Shown here one piece after another: positions 59,691 through 64,000 of a stretch of DNA of 64,000 bases (positions are counted from its first letter, which is position 1; each line of letters begins with the position of its first letter). The notes beneath the pieces were generated by a model. That model had not been told where the DNA came from, ran no database searches, and saw nothing but the letters and a program-made list of their open reading frames with translations. This DNA comes from Acidobacteriota bacterium (GTDB lineage Bacteria; Acidobacteriota; Blastocatellia; RBC074), in the NCBI GenBank assembly GCA_016710075.1, contig JADJLO010000001.1:310001-374000 (forward strand). Reading direction: 5' to 3'. Position numbers and translations under genes: made by a program.

Positions 59691-60033
59691 AAAAAAAAGA
59701 ATCAATTGATAAAAATTTATTTATTTTTCTTGTACTGCCGATTTTTCTAGCCTATACTCCACCAACTTTTGAGTAGCGGTTTAAGAGCGACAATGCAGTA
59801 ATTTATTGCCTCAAAACAAGTATCCGATTCCTGGTATATGGGTCCGGCAATCATAAAGCTAAGAGAAGCTAAGAAGCGAAGAAATGAAACAGACCCGGTT
59901 TTCTCAGTGGGATTCAAATTTTTCTTAATTCAATTTTTCTGTAGATGAGTCAATTTCTTACACTGCAACGGTGGTCAATTCATTACTTGTGTAAGACATC
60001 TGACGGCATAAACTAAATAGACAGATTAATCTG
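59691..60033 (+). promoter_or_regulatory. Intergenic region with a sigma-70-like promoter
   Basis: No gene is seen. TTGTAC (59730-59735) and TATACT (59753-59758) are 17 bp apart, a good sigma-70-like promoter reading right. The next plausible coding start is 60034, leaving a leader of about 270 nt, so a small RNA or long 5' UTR is possible. Confidence 0.4.
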
Positions 60034-60465
60034 ATGCCTGCACCTGTGTGGACAAAACCGAATTCAAGATCAGCAGTCATGATAGCGGTTCTCGCGGCAT
60101 CACTATCCTTTCTTTATTGCTTTAATCTCTCCATATGCGACGATTCGGCGAACATCACATCGGATCGATCACCAGTCTCCGTTTCATCAAATGAGAATGC
60201 TGGTAATCTGCCACTGATGAGCCACCTGCAGTTTAAGGTGGTTGATGACGCTGATAGTTCCGAATTTCAGATGATGATTCTGAAGGGGAGTTCATCCGCA
60301 CTCCGGCGGCAATCACCGGCAAAGAATTACATTCAGAATCTGCCATCAGTCAATACCGGCAGATCCTTCTCCCCAATTCCCTCCATCAACGCGGACCTCC
60401 AAGAATATTGCCTTCAGCATAGTCTTATCCGGAAGAAAATCTCCGATATTCATCGGGAATTATAG
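60034..60465 (+). CDS. Hypothetical membrane-anchored or exported protein
   Basis: 143 residues. A hydrophobic stretch (AVMIAVLAASLSFLYCFNLSIC, about residues 14-35) could be a signal peptide or anchor; the cysteine after it is not in a clear lipobox. The rest is polar, Ser/Asn-rich and without a recognised motif. It lies in a region of repeats and degraded frames, with no strong ribosome-binding site, so it may itself be a remnant. Confidence 0.4.
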   Translation: MPAPVWTKPNSRSAVMIAVLAASLSFLYCFNLSICDDSANITSDRSPVSVSSNENAGNLPLMSHLQFKVVDDADSSEFQMMILKGSSSALRRQSPAKNYIQNLPSVNTGRSFSPIPSINADLQEYCLQHSLIRKKISDIHREL

Positions 60466-60560
60466 CTTTGTAAGATTATGCCTGATTGCTCACTGGGCAA
60501 TTTGTTTCTGTTTTCATGGACAGAATCAAACCCTGTTTACGACTTTTAAACTCAGAAACG

Positions 60561-60604
60561 ACCAAACTCAGACCAAACTCAGACCAAACTCAGACCAAAC
60601 TCAG
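60561..60604. repeat. ACCAAACTCAG tandem repeat, 4 copies
   Basis: Four exact 11-bp copies of ACCAAACTCAG at 60561, 60572, 60583 and 60594, followed by AAAGGATAAGTAATG, so the array ends immediately before the ribosome-binding site of the degraded gene at 60617. Copy-number change would alter its 5' UTR. Confidence 0.9.
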
Positions 60605-60616
60605 AAAGGATAAGTA

Positions 60617-61329
60617 ATGAGAAAGACAGTAATCACCATTTCATTGGTAATCGCATTGATCGCCGCATATGGTCAGTAATTTTAACAAGGGATTCTTTAA
60701 TGTTCTCGGACAGAGTGGCGGGAAGAATCATCACAATGACGATGGCAAGGAAAATGATCCGGAAGCGATGGATGTAGACCATCACATTAATTAAAGGCAA
60801 CAAGGTCGGCCTAGCGTTGACCACCGGCGGCCAAAACACTCGCGGGATACCGGCCGACGGCTTACTTATCTGGATGGAAGGAAGGAGGGTCCACAATGCG
60901 ACCGGAAGGCGCTCACCGAGGCGGCTTTTCCCGGTACCAGTAAGGTCGTGCGCCGCGACAATGCGCGTGGACCTTCCAGGCTCCCACGGTTCGTGGGCAA
61001 ACGTGACTTTGCAATTACCTGATTCAGCGCACCTGTATCATAGCCTGAATTTTGGCGGCGTCATTGGCGACTACTGCATGATGGATGCCACTCACAACTA
61101 ATTACACGACAACCACGATTTTTTGAACGGGCTGAAAATCGGGACCTTCAATAAATCATCGGGAGCGCCGCCTGCAGGCATGGAGCCATCAGGCGGCGTT
61201 CCTTTATTTAGAACCAGCAATTGGAACACCCCTTCAAAAAAATCTGACTACCGTCAATCGGTTAAAATTCCCGGTGACGTGGCCGTAAATCTTGTTATTC
61301 AGAGTGTTTCTCAACTATCATCTGCTTGA
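60617..61329 (+). pseudogene. Degraded exported-protein gene region
   Basis: An ATG at 60617 behind AAAGGA starts a perfect signal-peptide-like sequence (MRKTVITISLVIALIAAYGQ) that meets a stop after 20 codons. Downstream, coding-like pieces lie in different frames: FNKGFFNVLGQ... to 60795, then LALTTGGQNTRGIPADGLLIWMEG from about 60806, then LQLPDSAHLYHSLNFGGVIGDYCMMDATHN up to a stop at 61099, and after one stop NGLKIGTFNKSSGAPPAGMEPSGG to 61329. Together they suggest one decayed secreted protein, but no family was recognised and the joins are uncertain. Confidence 0.35.
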
Positions 61330-61366
61330 AATCGATTGATATCATAAGACATGCAGACAGGCAGTC

Positions 61367-62134
61367 ATGAGAAAAGTAGCATTCATTACAGGAGCGTCCA
61401 GCGGGATCGGATATGAGCTGGCCCTTGAGCTTGCAAGGCAGGGCTATGTGCTGGCGTTGACTGCACGGCGCGAAACACTGCTCGATGAGCTTGCCGAAAA
61501 AGTAAAAAGCATTGGGACTGACGCCTTGTCGATCACTTGTGACGTCTCCGATCAGCAGCAGGTCAGGAAGGCAATCGAAGAAACTGTCGCTCACTTCAAA
61601 AGAATCGATCTCGCAATTCTATCGGCAGGAATCAGCGAACCAACTGTAGCCGAGGATTTCAGCGCGGCTGATTTTGAAAAATTGCTCAGGACGAATCTTC
61701 TCGGCGTATCGTATTGTCTTGAGGAACTGGTTCAAATCATGGTCCGCCAGCGAGATGGAGTGATAGCTGCGATTTCAAGCCTTGCGGCTGACAGGGGAGT
61801 GCCCGGATCTGCCGGTTATTGCGCGACAAAGGCAGCCCTTTCTTCATTGTTCGAAGGCATGCGAGTCGATCTTAAGAGATTCGGTGTCAGGCTGGTGACG
61901 ATCGAGCCCGGATATGTGCGGACTCCAATGACAGCGAGTTTCGGCAATATGCCGCTGGTTATGGAAGCTGATGCGTCGGCGAGGTTGATCCTGCGACGGA
62001 TCGAGAGTGGCGACAGGGTTATCAGGTTCCCACTCCCGGCCAGCATTTTGATGAAGCTGATGAGAGTCCTGCCCGTAACCCTCTTCGATTTGATCGTGGC
62101 CCGCAGGAGACCGGTAAAATTACGAAGTAAATGA
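61367..62134 (+). CDS. Short-chain dehydrogenase/reductase
   Basis: 255 residues, classical SDR: TGASSGIG (8-15), catalytic region with Y151 and K155 (YCATK), and PGYVRTPMT after the active site. The hydrophobic C-terminal segment (LPASILMKLMRVLPVTLFDLIVARRR) is typical of SDRs acting on lipophilic substrates at membranes. It is followed 32 bp later by a RidA gene on the same strand. Substrate unknown. Confidence 0.88.
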   Translation: MRKVAFITGASSGIGYELALELARQGYVLALTARRETLLDELAEKVKSIGTDALSITCDVSDQQQVRKAIEETVAHFKRIDLAILSAGISEPTVAEDFSAADFEKLLRTNLLGVSYCLEELVQIMVRQRDGVIAAISSLAADRGVPGSAGYCATKAALSSLFEGMRVDLKRFGVRLVTIEPGYVRTPMTASFGNMPLVMEADASARLILRRIESGDRVIRFPLPASILMKLMRVLPVTLFDLIVARRRPVKLRSK

Positions 62135-62166
62135 GGTTAAGATTAACCGGGTTTTTGATCTGATCA

Positions 62167-62562
62167 ATGGAAACAGAGAAAAAGTACTATTCTTCAGGAA
62201 CGAAATGGGAGCCGATAGTCGGTTATTCGCGGGCGGTCAGGGTCGGTGACCAGATCTTCGTCACCGGCACCACTGCAACAGGCGATAATGGAGAGATCAT
62301 CGGCGAGGGCGATGCCTATGCTCAGGCCGTACAAGTGATCCGAAATATCGAGCGGGCTTTGAATGCTCTCGGCGGCTCTCTCGGGGATGTGGTCAGAACC
62401 AGGATGTTCGTTACGGATATCAGCCGTTGGGAAGAGTATGGCAGAGCTCACGGTGAATTTTTCAGTGTGATCCGCCCATGTACAACGATGGTGGAGGTCA
62501 GCAGGTTGATCGATGATCGAATGCTGATCGAAATCGAAGCCGATGCCATCGTTTTGCAATGA
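62167..62562 (+). CDS. RidA family (YjgF/YER057c/UK114) protein
   Basis: 131 residues. RidA-type proteins form trimers and hydrolyse reactive enamine/imine intermediates of amino-acid metabolism. The chain shows the family pattern YSRAVRVGDQIFVTGTTA, QAVQVIRNIERALNALGGSLGDVVRTRMFVTDISRW and the C-terminal MVEVSRLIDDRMLIEIEADAIV. The conserved arginine in VVRTRMFV is the usual substrate-binding residue. It lies between an SDR gene and a DUF3810-type gene; cotranscription with the SDR is likely. Confidence 0.92.
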   Translation: METEKKYYSSGTKWEPIVGYSRAVRVGDQIFVTGTTATGDNGEIIGEGDAYAQAVQVIRNIERALNALGGSLGDVVRTRMFVTDISRWEEYGRAHGEFFSVIRPCTTMVEVSRLIDDRMLIEIEADAIVLQ

Positions 62563-62586
62563 GGCTGGAGATTAGGCAAATAATTT

Positions 62587-64000
62587 ATGGCAAGATTTCC
62601 ATTAAGACCGCCTGTCGCCGTCGCAGCGCCGCAGCCGGCGGCACCGCCGCCGATCGAGGAGTTTTTCGATATACCCGATGAAGAACCCATATCATCCGGG
62701 TATACAATCAGATCATTGTTCTGGAAGGCAACGATATGGCTTCTGGTTGCTCTCGGCATTCAGACACTTGCCAGCCTCTCTCCAACGCTGGTTGAATTGG
62801 TCTATAGCCAGACTATCTATTTTCACATTTCACGGCTTCTGACCTATGTGAACAGGTACTTCTCCATTTCACTGGGAGAGATCTTTTTCGGGATGGTCAT
62901 CATCTGGTTTTTCCTCTGGACAATATGGTATCTGAGAAGGGCATTCAGAGGGGAAACGCGAGTCTTTGATGTGATCAAGATTCTTTTTCTGCATCTGGCC
63001 TGGACCTTCAGCACACTCTTTGTCCTGTTTCTGCTTTTATGGGGACTCAATTTCCAACGGATGCCAATTTCTGATTCGATGGGGCTGATTCGCAGGCCTG
63101 CAAGATCTGATGAGTTGCAGGCTATCGGCGCCAGGATCTATTCGGGAATCAACAAAAACTATGATGATGCAGCCGCCGGCCAGGGATGGAGCGGCACCAG
63201 CCGTCTACCCATGCCCATGGCCAAACTCAATGAGATCCTTGAGACCTCATTCCAGAACACGCCCATCTTGGAGTCGCCCGACAGGGAGGGCTGGGTGTTC
63301 CCAAACCTCTTTACTCTTCAAGGGTAGCCGGTGTTTTTGGAGCGGAAGGATTCTTCATCCCGTACAGCGGTGAGCCGCTTTATAACGAAGCGGTGCCGAA
63401 CTGTGATCTGCCGTTCGTCATCGCTCGCCAGAAGGCTCATCAGCGAGGATATGCCAGAGAAGACGAGGCCAACCTTGTCGCTTATATTATCTGCACCAAC
63501 GCTTCTGACCCGTATGTTCGATATTCCGGATTTCTGCATGGGATCAAAGTTCTTGAAGAGATTGAAAAATCAGGAGTCGGTCAATACAGGGACAAGGTCG
63601 GCCGCGGACCGTCAACTGATCTGGATGCGAGAATCGATTACTGGTTCAAGACAAAAGTGATTACCCCGATACGCTGCTTCAGCGATTGACGGGTCTCTAT
63701 CTGAGAATAAATCGCGTCAGGCGCGGCTATGAGAATTTTGACGAAGACATTCCGCTGATCATAGGGTATTACCTCAAGTCTCCGACATTCCAGCCGAGAG
63801 AATCCTCCCCGGCCAGTGTTCCACCGGCTACTACTGCTCCGCAGACCACGGCTCCCCCGTTAACTCCACGACCTGTCGGGGATGGAGGAGGTGGCGGGGG
63901 TGGTGGCACCGGCACTGGAACTCCATTAGCTCCGCGACCGGTTGGGGGTGGTGGAGGCGCCGGCACTGGAACTCCGTTAGCTCCACGACCGGTGGGGGTG
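62587..64000 (+). pseudogene. DUF3810-type membrane protein, two frameshifts, cut by the window end
   Basis: Several N-terminal membrane helices after a Pro-rich start (about residues 40-170 of the first frame), then a soluble part that continues in other frames: SSRVAGVFGAEGFFIPYSGEPLYNEAVPN, LPFVIARQKAHQRGYAREDEANLVAYIIC, DPYVRYSGFLHG and LQRLTGLYLRINRVRRGYENFD. The H-x-x-E-like region QKAHQRGYAREDEA resembles the putative metallopeptidase motif area of DUF3810 proteins. One base is missing in AAA at 63303-63305 and one in CCCC at 63664-63667. The C terminus becomes a Gly/Pro/Thr repeat (GTGTPLAPRPVGGGGG) that runs off the window. Confidence 0.75.
63850..64000 (+). repeat. GTGTPLAPRPVGGGG-encoding tandem repeat
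   Basis: A direct repeat of about 65 bp (CTGGAACTCC-TTAGCTCC-CGACC-GT-GGGG units) encodes the low-complexity tail of the DUF3810-type protein; at least two and a half copies are visible before the window ends. Confidence 0.75.

Overview
The window looks like a chromosomal stretch of an Acidobacteriota bacterium. This rests on family knowledge plus the sequence: the giant secreted beta-propeller protein at 37-43 kb ends in the C-terminal domain first described in Solibacter proteins (TIGR03437 type) and also carries a BACON-like domain. Around it are a PSCyt1/DUF1549/DUF1553 gene paired with a DUF1501 gene, and hopanoid genes hpnJ, hpnC, hpnD and hpnE. No rRNA or tRNA was recognised. The one clear RNA gene is rnpB (about 35.2-35.7 kb, + strand).

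Layout. 0-5 kb: two small paralogous zf-HC2 (anti-sigma-like) proteins, a frame-broken secreted protein and a frame-broken ECF-type sigma factor, separated by long non-coding gaps. 5-10 kb: surface polysaccharide genes (GT2, GT4, O-antigen ligase/TPR) and a CusF-like lipoprotein. 10-16 kb: a DnaC-like ATPase, a membrane protein plus winged-helix regulator, yjbQ, uppS, a YVTN propeller gene and manC. 16-25 kb: a three-gene operon of large two-ring Clp-type AAA+ proteins. 25-34 kb: an acyl-CoA/TPP-enzyme gene group and an OPT transporter. 34-36.8 kb: small conserved genes and rnpB. 37-47.6 kb: the giant propeller and the PSCyt/DUF1501 pair. 47.6-54 kb: a hydrolase, an MreB paralogue and a six-hairpin glycosidase. 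54-59.4 kb: hopanoid genes. 59.4-61.3 kb: repeats and degraded coding sequence. 61.4-64 kb: SDR, RidA, and a DUF3810-type protein cut by the window end.

The most unusual content is the AAA+ operon (16065-24937, - strand). All three proteins share an unfamiliar N-terminal domain, a first AAA+ ring with Walker A but no Walker B glutamate and no arginine finger, and a complete second ring that lacks the usual GYVG pore loop but keeps an xGF tripeptide where ClpA/ClpC carry their ClpP-docking loop. The two longer proteins end in about 300 residues that align by eye with bacterial release factor 2 (helical domain plus PCRF domain) without a GGQ motif. This suggests an AAA+ machine tied to the ribosome or translation products; the function is inference.

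Two genome-scale patterns matter for anyone using the annotation. First, fourteen single-base frame breaks occur in otherwise well-conserved genes, including the normally essential uppS, and most sit in runs of 2-5 identical bases, so sequencing error is at least as likely as true decay. Second, three MITE-like elements of about 270-320 bp with the terminal inverted repeat GTAACTGCTCAG lie beside the propeller gene, hpnC and hpnE.
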